Positions 17,239 through 25,709 of a stretch of DNA of 45,092 nt are shown piece after piece. Source of the stretch: Sandaracinaceae bacterium (GTDB lineage Bacteria; Myxococcota_A; Polyangia; Polyangiales; Sandaracinaceae); the NCBI GenBank assembly GCA_019637095.1, contig JAHBWG010000078.1, positions 1 to 45,092 on the forward strand, read 5' to 3'. Numbering within the stretch: position 1 is the first letter of the stretch; every line of letters begins with the position of its first letter. The notes under the pieces were generated by a model that ran no database searches, was not told the origin of the DNA, and saw nothing but the letters and a program-made list of their open reading frames with translations. Made by a program: the position numbers and the translations under genes.

Positions 17239-17463
17239 ATGTGCCTCGCGCTCCCGGGTCAGGTCGAGTCGATCCGCGCGGACGGCGCGCTGCCGATGGG
17301 GACGGTCCGCTTCGGCACGGCGCGGCGCGACGTGTGCCTCGCGTACGTCCCCGACGCGGCGCCGGGGGACTGGGTGATCGTGCACGTCGGCTTCGCGATC
17401 CAGCGGCTCGACGAGGAGGCCGCGCGCCGCGCGCTCGCGCTCTTCGAGGAGGCGGGCGCGTGA
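17239..17463 (+). CDS. hypC: Hydrogenase maturation chaperone HypC
   Basis: Small chaperone that carries the Fe(CN)2CO unit with HypD and delivers it to the hydrogenase large subunit. The 74 residues begin MCLALPGQVESI, with the essential Cys2 after Met1; VCLAYVPDAAPGDWVIVHVG matches the OB-like family core. A short AAGGG precedes the ATG. The stop overlaps the hypD GTG start (GTGA), so the two are co-translated. Length is typical (70-90). Confidence 0.93.
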   Translation: MCLALPGQVESIRADGALPMGTVRFGTARRDVCLAYVPDAAPGDWVIVHVGFAIQRLDEEAARRALALFEEAGA

Positions 17464-18572
17464 AGTGGGTCGAGGAGTTTCGCGCGCCCGAGGCGATCGG
17501 TCGGCTCGCGGCGACGATCCGCGCGGGCGCGAGCCGGCGCTGGACGGTGATGGAGATCTGCGGCGGTCAGACGCACACGATCGCGCGGTACGGGCTCGAC
17601 GCGCTCGTCGCCGAGGCGGTCACGCTGATCCACGGGCCGGGCTGCCCGGTGTGTGTGACGCCGCTCGAGGTGCTCGAGCGCGCGCGACGGCTCGCGCTGA
17701 CCGACGGCGTCGTGCTGCACACGTTCGGCGACATGCTCCGCGTGCCCGGCGCGGGGGGCGACCTGCTCGACGCGCGCGCGCGCGGCGGCGCGGTGTCCGT
17801 CATCCACTCGCCGCTCGACGCGGTGCGGCGCGCGCGCGAGGACGCGGCGCGCGAGCACGTGCTGTTCGCGGTGGGCTTCGAGACGACGGCGCCGAGCACC
17901 GCGGCGGCGATCGAGCACGCCGCCGCGCTCGGGCTGACGAACTTCGCGGTGCTCGCCTCGCACGTGCGCGTGCCCCCGGCGATCGAGGCGCTGCTCTCGA
18001 GCCCCGACCACGCGATCGACGGCTTGCTCGCGGCCGGGCACGTGTGCACCGTCGAGGGCTGCGAGGACGAGTACCCCGCGCTCGCCGCGCGCTTCGGCGT
18101 CCCGATCGTCGTGACCGGCTTCGAGCCGGCGGACCTGCTCCACGGCCTCGAGCGCTGCGTGGCGCGGCTCGAGGCGGGCGAGGCCGGCGTGGAGAACGCC
18201 TACGCGCGCGCCGTGCGGCCCGAGGGCAACCCGCACGCGCGCGCGGCGGTCGCGCGCGTGTTCGAGGTCGTCGATCGCCCGTGGCGCGGGCTCGGCGTCG
18301 TCGCCGCAGGGGGCCTCGCGATCCGCGCGCGGTACGCCGCCTTCGACGCGGAGCGGCGCTTCGCCGGGCTCGACCCCGGCCCGCTCGCGGAGCCCGCGGC
18401 GTGCAAGGCGGCGCTCGTGTTGTCGGGCCGGCTCTCGCCGCTCGACTGCCCCGAGCTCGGCCGCGGCTGCACGCCCGAGCGCCCGCTCGGCGCGCCGATG
18501 GTCTCGAGCGAAGGCGCGTGCGCGGCCTACTACCGCTTCCGCCACACGCGCGGCTCGCCGGCGCGCGCGTGA
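17460..18572 (+). CDS. hypD: Hydrogenase maturation factor HypD
   Basis: Iron-sulfur protein that, with HypC, assembles the Fe(CN)2CO group. GTG at 17460 overlaps hypC by 4 bp and gives 370 residues, normal for HypD. Diagnostic motifs are all visible: MEICGGQTHTIARYG, HGPGCPVCVTP, FAVGFETTAPSTAAA, EGNPHARAAVARVFE, and the C-terminal cysteine set for the [4Fe-4S] cluster (PLDCPELGRGCTPERPLG, PMVSSEGACAAYYRF). It looks intact. hypE does not follow directly but lies 14.5 kb downstream, unusual for a hypCDE unit. Confidence 0.95.
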   Translation: MKWVEEFRAPEAIGRLAATIRAGASRRWTVMEICGGQTHTIARYGLDALVAEAVTLIHGPGCPVCVTPLEVLERARRLALTDGVVLHTFGDMLRVPGAGGDLLDARARGGAVSVIHSPLDAVRRAREDAAREHVLFAVGFETTAPSTAAAIEHAAALGLTNFAVLASHVRVPPAIEALLSSPDHAIDGLLAAGHVCTVEGCEDEYPALAARFGVPIVVTGFEPADLLHGLERCVARLEAGEAGVENAYARAVRPEGNPHARAAVARVFEVVDRPWRGLGVVAAGGLAIRARYAAFDAERRFAGLDPGPLAEPAACKAALVLSGRLSPLDCPELGRGCTPERPLGAPMVSSEGACAAYYRFRHTRGSPARA

Positions 18573-18614
18573 GCGCGGCCGGCGAACCTGCGACGAGCGC
18601 GCGAGCGCGCCCTC

Positions 18615-20843
18615 TCAATCGGCGAAGTACGCGATGCCGCGCGTCGGCACCTCGTTGCCCGCGCGCTCGGGCGCGAGGTCGAACCCGAGGAACGGATCCT
18701 CGAGCGGCCCACCGGCCCAGTAGGGGTAGAAGTCCCACTCGCCGTGCGGCCAGAGGACCGCGCGGCGGCTCGCGAGGTCGTAGACCGCGAGCGTGCCGCC
18801 CTTACCCAGCCCGCTCTGTCCCGTCGCGCCCGAGCCGCGCATCCAGAGCGAATGCTGCGTGACGACGAACGAGGGGCCGACCGGGAAGCTCGCGGACTGG
18901 AACGTGAAGCCGGCCGTGCTCGGCAGCCATCGGACCTGGTAGCCGACGTAGTAGGCGTAGTTGAGGTCCACGCCCGGATCGTTGGCCGGCGTTCGGTACG
19001 GGCCGATGTTCGTCATGCCCTCGTGGCCGTCGAGGTCGTCGCCCGCGTACGCCGCAGCGAGCGCGGGCTCCGCGCCGCTCGACAGATCGATCGGGAACGC
19101 CATGTACCGGTTGAACGTCTGCCGCATCTCCGGTTCGGTGATCCCGCGCCGGTGGTAGAAGTGGATCGACGACGACGTCTGCGGGATCGCCCACAGCGTG
19201 CGGCCGTCGGGCGCGAGCGCGAACGCGTTGAACGCGTTGCCGTAGAGCGTCGCGTCGAGGCCCTGCACGCCCGGTGCGGGCGAGAGATCGAGGCGCCGCA
19301 TGTCGGCGAGATCGAAGATCGAGATCTCGAGGCAGCCACCGACGAAGAGCAGATCGCGGCCGTCGTGGAACCGGCCGATCGCGATGCCCGCCCAGGGCGA
19401 GCCGCGGTCGCATTCGACGTTGGCCATCGAGGTGGGGTACGCGGCGGACTGCGCGGACGCGACGACGTAGGCGTAGTCACCGCCGCTCCGGAGGGAGGGG
19501 CGCCCCGTCGCGTCGAAGCTCGCCTCGAACACGCAGTGCGCGGTGCGGCAGGGCGCGGGCAGGTTCATGTCCGAGGGGCGCCCGGAGACGCTGAGGAAGA
19601 GGCGGGCGCCGAGCGCCGCGAGGTCGTCGACGCCGTACTCGAGCACCGGGTCGTCGCCGCGCGCGAGCCGCGTGGCGGAGACGTCGCCGCTCGCGAGGCC
19701 CGCCGTCGTGGCGAACCACAGGCCCTCGCGCGCCTCCGCCTCGGGCAGCGCCGCGCGCGACGCGGGGGCGCCGGTGACCCAGAGGTAGCCCGCGCCGCCG
19801 TTCTCGTGGAAGGCGCCGCGGCACGGCATCTCCGTGCCGGTGCCGGGGAACAGGATGCGGCGACCGCCGTGCAGCTGCGCGCGCGCACCGACGTCGAACT
19901 GCACCGCGTAGCCGGCGCCGCCCGCGCTCGTGCTCTGGTAGAGCAGGAACACGGTGCGACCCGGGCCGCGCACCATCCCGCAGACCGCGCCTGCGAGCGG
20001 CGCGCCCGCGGCGTCGGTCATCACGTGCGTGTAGAAGCCGCTGCCCGCGGTGATCTCCTCGACCGCGTGCGTGCGCAGGTCGACGACGCGCACGCCGTCC
20101 TGCACCGCGACGGCGATCACCGCGTCCTCGGCGCGCGGGCTCGGCGAGAGGTCGCGCTCGTGGAAGTGCTGCAGGCGCAGCGTGCCGAGGTCGAGCGCCT
20201 CGCCATCGACGAGGGTCACGTCCATCGGCGCGGGCGGCGGGTTCTGCCCCATCGAGGGGCTCACGTCTTGCGCGCTGAGCATCACGTCGAGCTCGCTGAC
20301 GACGCCGCCCCACGCGCGCTCGCGCGTCTCGAAGCCGTCGTCCCAGCCGAAGCCGAGCGTGCGGCTGAGCGCGCTGTCGACGAAGATCATCACGCGGTAG
20401 CTCCCGGCGGGGAGCCCGGTCACCGTCGCGGTCGGACCGAAGGAGGCCTGGATGGGCATGTCGGTCAGCGCGGCTTGGCGCACGACCACGGGCGACTCGC
20501 ACGTCGCGTCGCTCGGGGCGCAGAGCATGACGACCACGCGATGGTCGCGCAGCTCCATCCGCGCCGGTTGCAGCACGTTGAGCGAGATGGGCTCGCGCCA
20601 GCTCGAGCCGACGAACTGGTTGCCCGCGTTCGGACCGAACGTGGGGACGAAGCGGAGCATCGCGTCGCCGGTCGGCGGGCCTCCGTCGACGCCGCCGCCG
20701 CCGTCGGCGCCCGGGCCTCCGTCGACGCCGGGCGTCGTGCCTGCGTCGTCCGGATCGCCGCCGCCATCACAGCCCCACGCGAGGGCGCCCGTCGTGAGCG
20801 CGAGCGCGGCGGCTCGGGTCCAAGAGCTCGAAACACCATTCAT
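18615..20843 (-). CDS. Large secreted lipoprotein, unknown function
   Basis: 742-residue lipoprotein. The second of two in-frame ATGs (20843) is preferred because GGAGGTG lies 7 bp before it; the signal ends ALAWGC. A Gly/Asp-rich linker (GGGDPDDAG, PGADGGGG) follows, typical of myxobacterial surface lipoproteins. The mature part has paired strands with propeller-like repeats (GVRVVDLRTHAVEEI; ISIFDLADMRRLDLS; GTLAVYDLASRRAVLW) and phrases such as FALAPDGRTLWAIPQTSS, suggesting a beta-propeller or LVIVD-like fold. No catalytic motif seen. Probably envelope-bound; function unrecognised. Confidence 0.85.
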   Translation of the reverse strand: MNGVSSSWTRAAALALTTGALAWGCDGGGDPDDAGTTPGVDGGPGADGGGGVDGGPPTGDAMLRFVPTFGPNAGNQFVGSSWREPISLNVLQPARMELRDHRVVVMLCAPSDATCESPVVVRQAALTDMPIQASFGPTATVTGLPAGSYRVMIFVDSALSRTLGFGWDDGFETRERAWGGVVSELDVMLSAQDVSPSMGQNPPPAPMDVTLVDGEALDLGTLRLQHFHERDLSPSPRAEDAVIAVAVQDGVRVVDLRTHAVEEITAGSGFYTHVMTDAAGAPLAGAVCGMVRGPGRTVFLLYQSTSAGGAGYAVQFDVGARAQLHGGRRILFPGTGTEMPCRGAFHENGGAGYLWVTGAPASRAALPEAEAREGLWFATTAGLASGDVSATRLARGDDPVLEYGVDDLAALGARLFLSVSGRPSDMNLPAPCRTAHCVFEASFDATGRPSLRSGGDYAYVVASAQSAAYPTSMANVECDRGSPWAGIAIGRFHDGRDLLFVGGCLEISIFDLADMRRLDLSPAPGVQGLDATLYGNAFNAFALAPDGRTLWAIPQTSSSIHFYHRRGITEPEMRQTFNRYMAFPIDLSSGAEPALAAAYAGDDLDGHEGMTNIGPYRTPANDPGVDLNYAYYVGYQVRWLPSTAGFTFQSASFPVGPSFVVTQHSLWMRGSGATGQSGLGKGGTLAVYDLASRRAVLWPHGEWDFYPYWAGGPLEDPFLGFDLAPERAGNEVPTRGIAYFAD

Positions 20844-20984
20844 CGAAAGCACCTCCATCTCGACAGAAGATCACTGGGCCTCGCAGCCCGATTCGCGCGT
20901 GCGTGGGCGCTGCGACCGGAGCGCCGGATCGGGCGACCGCCGCACGCGCGCGGCCGCCTCTCTTCGAGCGCGCCTCGGGCGCGC

Positions 20985-21614
20985 TCAGCGGCGCGGGATC
21001 TCGGCCCGGAAGCGGCCGGTCGGCGCGGGCCAGTTCGAGCTTCCGTCGATGGCGATCTCGCCGCAGACGTGCTCGGCGGTCAGCTCGGTGATCGTGACGC
21101 GCAGGTCCGCCATCGGGTTGACGCGGCCGCGGCTGTGGAAGAAGCCGGTGCTCGCGAGACGCCCGGCGTCCGACGCGACGCGCGTGTACTCCGCGGGCGT
21201 GAGCTGCTCGGGGCTCGTGATCGTCATCGTGACGATCATCCCGCCCTCGGGGACGGTGGGGACGCCGACCGGCACCGAGAGGCCGAACTGCGGGTGCCGC
21301 GCGATCTCGTAGCTCGAGAACGCGAGGCTGAGGCTGCGGCCCATCGTGACGTTCGCGAACGCCATCGTCGGCGCGAACGCCGCCGCGACGCCGTCGAGGT
21401 GCGGGCTGCGCGCGGCGTTCTGGATCGTGAGCTCCGTACGCGCGGGGCAGGGGCCGGCCGGCTCCGCGGGCGCGCGCGGCGGCTGGTCGGCGGGCGGGAT
21501 GGGTGTCTCGCCGGCGCTCGAGCCCGAGGTCGACGGCGTCTCTTCGGCGGCCTCGGAGCCGCACGCGAGGAGGAGGAGGCACAGCGAAGCGAGCGCGACG
21601 GAGCGGTACGTCAT
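20985..21614 (-). CDS. Lipoprotein of about 209 residues, unknown function
   Basis: ATG 21614 is preceded by AAAGGA and starts MTYRSVALASLCLLLLACG, a clear lipoprotein signal. A Ser/Pro/Ala-rich linker (about 20-50) leads to a compact domain with strands (MIVTMTITSPEQL; ADLRVTITELTAEHVCGEIA), two cysteines and a GRVNPMADLRV segment. No known catalytic motif. It lies 141 bp downstream of the 18615-20843 lipoprotein start on the same strand, not clearly in one operon with it. Confidence 0.82.
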   Translation of the reverse strand: MTYRSVALASLCLLLLACGSEAAEETPSTSGSSAGETPIPPADQPPRAPAEPAGPCPARTELTIQNAARSPHLDGVAAAFAPTMAFANVTMGRSLSLAFSSYEIARHPQFGLSVPVGVPTVPEGGMIVTMTITSPEQLTPAEYTRVASDAGRLASTGFFHSRGRVNPMADLRVTITELTAEHVCGEIAIDGSSNWPAPTGRFRAEIPRR

Positions 21615-21746
21615 CGAGGATGTTCCTTTCATCGGGAGGGGACGTGCGGACCGCATGGCAGCCCGCGTGCCACGATGTGGTTCGCGGGGCGCCGCGGAGC
21701 CTCGCGCGTCGGAGGCGCGCGCGCGCGCGCTCGCGAGCGCGCGCGC

Positions 21747-22682
21747 TCACCAGGCGAGCGCGCACTCGAGGAGCGGGCCGCCCGGTCCGCACGCGAGCTG
21801 CGCGCTCGGGCCGGCGTCGGCGACGAGCCAGAGCGCGAGCCCCGCGCTCGCGAGCGCGGCGGCCAGCACCGCGCCCGCCGCGGTCAGTCCCGCGGCGACG
21901 TCGCGCTGCTCGCGGAGCCGGTCCTCGTTGCTGCAAGGCCGCGCGCGACAGCGGCCGAGCTCGCCGTCGCGCTCGAGCCAGAGCCCGAGCCCCACCGCCG
22001 AGAGCGCGAGGACGCCGCCGCCTGCGACGAGGAGCGCGAGGGCCGGGCCGTGGTCGGCGGCGCGCGGGGGTGCGCGCGCGGGCGCGCGCGCCGTCGGGTC
22101 GTCGACCGGCGTGGCGTCGGGGACGAGCGCGACCTCCCACACCAGGCGCTCACCGCCCGCGATCGTGAAGCGACGAGCGCGCGACGCGTGCCCGGGCGCG
22201 TGGACGGTCAGCTCGTGTGCGCCGAGGTCGAGCCAGACGGCCCCGTCCTGCGGGTCCACGGGCGCCCCCGCGAGCTCGAGCCGCGCGCCTGGCACCTCGA
22301 CGCGCACTTCGACGCGCCCGAGGAAGGCCTCGGCCCGCTCTCGCAAAGCCTCGACGTGCGCGCGCTGCGCGTCCGTGAGCGGCCGTCGGGCCTCGGCCAG
22401 CGCGGCCAGGCACGCGCGCCGCGCCTCCGCGTACTGGCGCAGCTCGAAGCTCGTCATCGCGACGCCGCGCGCGGTGCGCGCGTTCGGCTCGAGCGCGTGC
22501 GCGCGCAGGAAGAGCGCGCGCGCCTCCGCCCAGCGCCCCGCGTCGAACTCGGCGAGCGCGGCGCCGACCGCGGCGCGGTAATCGTCGTGGCCCTCGGCGT
22601 CGTCTTGCGCGCGCGCTGCGCCGGCGGCGGCGAGCGTGAGCGCGCCGACGAGCGTCGCGCGAGCGAGCGCCGCGCGGCTCAG
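21747..22682 (-). CDS. Secreted TPR/PEGA-domain protein with two membrane helices; likely CTG start
   Basis: The first in-frame ATG (22457) would give 236 residues, but the frame upstream encodes a signal peptide (VGALTLAAAGAARAQ) and a TPR motif (EFDAGRWAEARALFLRAHAL) that flows straight into the rest. No ATG, GTG or TTG precedes it. A CTG at 22682 follows GGGAGG by 4 bp and overlaps the kinase stop (CTGA), so I place the start there (311 residues). After the TPR part comes a PEGA-like beta domain (VEVRVEVPGARLELAGAPVD; HELTVHAPGHASR) and two hydrophobic segments near the C-terminus. It is paired with the kinase gene and has the same architecture as the protein at 38828-39853. Confidence 0.72.
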   Translation of the reverse strand: MSRAALARATLVGALTLAAAGAARAQDDAEGHDDYRAAVGAALAEFDAGRWAEARALFLRAHALEPNARTARGVAMTSFELRQYAEARRACLAALAEARRPLTDAQRAHVEALRERAEAFLGRVEVRVEVPGARLELAGAPVDPQDGAVWLDLGAHELTVHAPGHASRARRFTIAGGERLVWEVALVPDATPVDDPTARAPARAPPRAADHGPALALLVAGGGVLALSAVGLGLWLERDGELGRCRARPCSNEDRLREQRDVAAGLTAAGAVLAAALASAGLALWLVADAGPSAQLACGPGGPLLECALAW

Positions 22683-24202
22683 AAGTCCTCCCAGCTCAAG
22701 CTGCCGCTCCGTGGGCGCGGACCGTCCGCCGGCGCGGGGGACGGCGTCGTGGGATCGGCCCCTCGCTCGGCGGGACGGTGCGCGTGCGGCGCTCCTGGCG
22801 CGGCGACCCGCTCCTCGGGCGCGCTCGCGCGCGGCTCCCCGTCGCGCGGCGCGCGGTCGTGCGCCTCTTCGTCGCGCGGCGCGTCGTCCCGCAGCGCGCG
22901 GTCGTGCGGCGCGTCGTCCCGCAGCGCGCGGTCGTGTGCCTCTTCGTCGCGCGGCGCTTCATCGCGCGGCTCGTCGTGAACGGCCGGTGCGGCCTCCGCC
23001 TCTCCCGAGGGAGTCAGCGGCGACGCCGCGGCGGACGGCGTCAGCGAGCTCGCGTCGGGACGCGTCGCGAAATACGCGCCGGTGCCGAGCGCGAGCGCAG
23101 CCACCAGCGACGCCGCGCCCAGGACCGGCCAGGGGCTCCGTGCCGCCTCGCGTGGCGCCGTGTTCGCCGGCTCGGCGTCGTCGGTGGAGCCGGCGGACGC
23201 GTCGTCGCGCGCGTCGCCGCCGAGCGATGCCCCGCGTGCCTCGCCGCTCTTCGTCGCCGCCGACGGGTGGCGTGGCTCGCGCGGCGGCACCGTCAGCGTC
23301 GGCGGATCGGGGCGCGTGGGCGGCGACGACGCGCGCTGCACCGCCTCGAGCGCCGCGGCGAGCGTCGCCGCGTGGGGGAAGCGCGCTTCGGGGTGGTGCG
23401 CCATCGCGCGCATGATCACGGCGGTCAGCGGCCCGTCGAGGTCCGGGCGGAGCTCGCCGAGCGGTCGCGGCGGGCCGGCGGCGGCGGCGCGCAGCGCCTC
23501 GAGGCTGCTCCACTCGGCGTACGGGCGCCGCCCGGCCAGCGCCGTGTAGAGCACCGCCGCGAGCGCCCACTGATCGGCGGCGGGGCCGACGTGCCCGTCT
23601 GGATCGAGCTGCTCGGGCGCCATGAACCGCGGCGTCCCCGCGACGCCGCCCGGCGCGCTGAGGGTCTCATCCTCCGCCGGGGTGAGCGGCCGCGCGAGCC
23701 CGAAGTCGAGGATCTTCACGCGCGGCGGCCCTCCGCGCAGCAGGAACAGGTTCGCCGGTTTGAGGTCGCGATGGACGAGCCCGGCCGCGTGCACGGCGGC
23801 CAGCGTGGTCGCGAGCTCCACCCCGAGCGCGATCACCTCGTCGACCGGCAGCCTTCCGTCGCGCTCGATCCGCGCCTCGAGCGTCTCGCCCTCGAGCAGC
23901 TCCATGACGAGGTAGGGCCCGCAGACGTCATCGATGCCGAAGTCGTGCACGCCCACGACCCCCGCGCCGCCGACCGACGCCGCGCGCCGCGCCTCGCGCC
24001 GCATCCGCGCGGTCGCGCTCGCGTCGAGCGCGCCAGGCACCACCGTCTTGATGGCGACCTCGAGGTCCACGTCGAGGTGCCGCCCTCGGTAGACGGCGCC
24101 CATCCCTCCGACGGCGATCAGCCGCTCCAGCCGATAGCGCGCTCCCACGCACCGCCCGAGCAGCGTCGCCGCCCAGGCGCGGCGGCTGTCGCCGTGGGAC
24201 AT
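22679..24202 (-). CDS. Transmembrane Ser/Thr protein kinase (PknB-like)
   Basis: 507-residue eukaryotic-like kinase. Kinase domain about 23-290: glycine loop AVGGMGAVYRG, K52 in VAIKTV, HRDLKPANLF with D146, DFG at 166-168 and APEQLDPDG. After a Pro/Ser-rich linker, one transmembrane segment (VLGAASLVAALALGTGAYFA) separates the cytoplasmic kinase from an external tail. The tail holds charged repeats (HDRALRDDAP twice in tandem) and ends SGSLSWEDF. ATG 24202 is chosen for its proximity to the kinase domain; an earlier in-frame start is possible. It overlaps the PEGA-protein gene by 4 bp and is divergent from the FHA-AAA+ regulator, a plausible phospho-target because FHA domains bind phosphothreonine. 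Confidence 0.92.
   Translation of the reverse strand: MSHGDSRRAWAATLLGRCVGARYRLERLIAVGGMGAVYRGRHLDVDLEVAIKTVVPGALDASATARMRREARRAASVGGAGVVGVHDFGIDDVCGPYLVMELLEGETLEARIERDGRLPVDEVIALGVELATTLAAVHAAGLVHRDLKPANLFLLRGGPPRVKILDFGLARPLTPAEDETLSAPGGVAGTPRFMAPEQLDPDGHVGPAADQWALAAVLYTALAGRRPYAEWSSLEALRAAAAGPPRPLGELRPDLDGPLTAVIMRAMAHHPEARFPHAATLAAALEAVQRASSPPTRPDPPTLTVPPREPRHPSAATKSGEARGASLGGDARDDASAGSTDDAEPANTAPREAARSPWPVLGAASLVAALALGTGAYFATRPDASSLTPSAAASPLTPSGEAEAAPAVHDEPRDEAPRDEEAHDRALRDDAPHDRALRDDAPRDEEAHDRAPRDGEPRASAPEERVAAPGAPHAHRPAERGADPTTPSPAPADGPRPRSGSLSWEDF
22841..22979. repeat. Coding repeats in kinase tail (charged decapeptide)
   Basis: The DNA encodes imperfect repeats built from D-R-A/D-E-A/E-P units. 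One 10-residue unit (HDRALRDDAP) is exactly tandem, flanked by DEEAHDRA and RDGEPRA variants. Such in-frame repeats vary in number by slippage and probably form a flexible charged stalk outside the membrane. Confidence 0.7.
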
Positions 24203-24288
24203 GGCGCCGATGATAGCCGAGACGCGCCGCGCGATCGAAGCCGCGGTGGGCATCGCGAGGCGGCAAGTCCTTTGGCACACTCCAGGCC

Positions 24289-25704
24289 GTGTCGGACGAG
24301 ACCACGCGAGAGCCCGCGAGCTTGCGGGCCGAGCGCACCCGCGCGCCGCCGTCGCGCCTCGCCCTCGTCGCGCTCTGGAACCGCGAGGAGCCCCACCGGG
24401 TCGGCGAGGTCCTGTTCCCCACGCCCAGCGGCCCCTGCGTCTTCGGTCGCGGCCCGGCGCGCCCGGACGATCCGTCGCCCCGCGTCGGTTGGCTGCGGCA
24501 GCGCCCCGGACGCAACGAGCCGACCCCGCCCTCGGAGGGCGCCTCGCTGTCGCGCCGCCAGCTCGAGCTCGAGGCCGCGGGCGACCGGCTCCTCGTGCGC
24601 CGTGTCGGTCGCGCCCCGCTCCGCTTCGATGGCCGGCTCACCGACGAGGGCGAGCTGCGCCCGGACGACGTCCTCGAGATCGAGGAGCAGCTCGTGCTGC
24701 TCTGCGTGCGACGCCCGGTCTCCCTCCCTGCGTCGCGCGCGTGGTCAGCGAGCGCCGACTTCGCGTTCGGCGCGCCGGACCGCTTCGGGATCGTCGGCGA
24801 GAGCCCGGCCGCGTGGGCGCTCCGCGACGACCTCGCGTTCGCGGCGCAACGTCCCTTGCACGTGTTGTTGCTCGGTCCGAGCGGCACGGGCAAGGAGCTC
24901 GCCGCGCAGGCGCTGCACGCGCTCTCGGGCCGCGAGCGGCCGATGGTGGCGCGCAACGCGGCGACGATCCCGCCGGGGATCGCCGACGCCGAGCTGTTCG
25001 GCAACGTGCGCGACTACCCCAACCCCGGCATGAAGGAGCGCGAGGGGCTGCTCGGCGCCGCCGATGGATCGACCCTGTTTCTCGACGAGATCGGCGAGCT
25101 ACCCGAGGACCTGCAGGCGCACCTCTTGCGCGTGCTCGACGCGGGCGAGCACCACCGCCTCGGCGAGGAGCGGGCGCGCCGCGTCGACGTCCGCCTCGTG
25201 GGCGCGACCAACCGCGGCCTGGACTCGCTCAAGCACGATCTCGCTGCGCGCATGACGCTGCGCATCGAGGTGCCGCCGTTGTCGGCGCGGCGCGAGGACG
25301 TGCCGCTCATCGCCCGCGCGATCTTGCGGCGCGCGGCGTCGGCCGATCCGCGGCTCGCCGCGCAGCTCTTCGACGAGCGCGCCGACGGCCTCGAGCCGCG
25401 CCTCGCGCCCGAGATCGTCGTCGCGCTCGCGCGTCATCCGCTCCCCCTCGGCGTGCGCGAGCTCGAGGCGCTGCTCTGGCGTTCGATCCGCGAGAGCACC
25501 GGCCGCTGGATCGTGCTGGCGCGCGACGCCGCCGCGGCGGCCCCTCGGGCGCGCGCGACCGGGCCCGAGGCGATCGACGCCGCCGCGATTCGCGCCGCGC
25601 TCGACGCGGCGGGCGGCGTCGTCTCGGACGCCGCGGAGGCGCTCGGGCTCGCCAACCGCCACGTCCTGCACCGGTTGATGAAGAAGCACGGCGTCGCGCG
25701 CTGA
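24289..25704 (+). CDS. FHA-AAA+ transcriptional regulator without the sigma-54 GAFTGA loop
   Basis: 471 residues from GTG 24289. An N-terminal FHA-like domain (about 45-140: [32 protein letters not shown]) should read phosphothreonine. The AAA+ domain has Walker [12 protein letters not shown] and Walker [13 protein letters not shown]. The loop that normally reads GAFTGA after ELFG is replaced by DYPNPG ([15 protein letters not shown]), so classical contact with sigma-54 is unlikely. The C-terminal Fis-type HTH is [20 protein letters not shown]. It is divergent from the kinase gene with 86 bp between starts, suggesting a kinase/FHA regulatory pair. Targets unknown. Confidence 0.88.
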   Translation: MSDETTREPASLRAERTRAPPSRLALVALWNREEPHRVGEVLFPTPSGPCVFGRGPARPDDPSPRVGWLRQRPGRNEPTPPSEGASLSRRQLELEAAGDRLLVRRVGRAPLRFDGRLTDEGELRPDDVLEIEEQLVLLCVRRPVSLPASRAWSASADFAFGAPDRFGIVGESPAAWALRDDLAFAAQRPLHVLLLGPSGTGKELAAQALHALSGRERPMVARNAATIPPGIADAELFGNVRDYPNPGMKEREGLLGAADGSTLFLDEIGELPEDLQAHLLRVLDAGEHHRLGEERARRVDVRLVGATNRGLDSLKHDLAARMTLRIEVPPLSARREDVPLIARAILRRAASADPRLAAQLFDERADGLEPRLAPEIVVALARHPLPLGVRELEALLWRSIRESTGRWIVLARDAAAAAPRARATGPEAIDAAAIRAALDAAGGVVSDAAEALGLANRHVLHRLMKKHGVAR

Positions 25705-25709
25705 CGCGC

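Noticed and set aside
18744-22979. A very long plus-strand open frame (over 1400 codons)
   Set aside because: It is antisense to well-supported lipoprotein and PEGA/kinase genes and has the Arg/Ala-rich composition of high-GC shadow frames.
24270-24288. TTGGCAC with GG-N10-GC before the FHA-AAA+ gene
   Set aside because: The -12 block is poor and transcription would begin downstream of the start codon.
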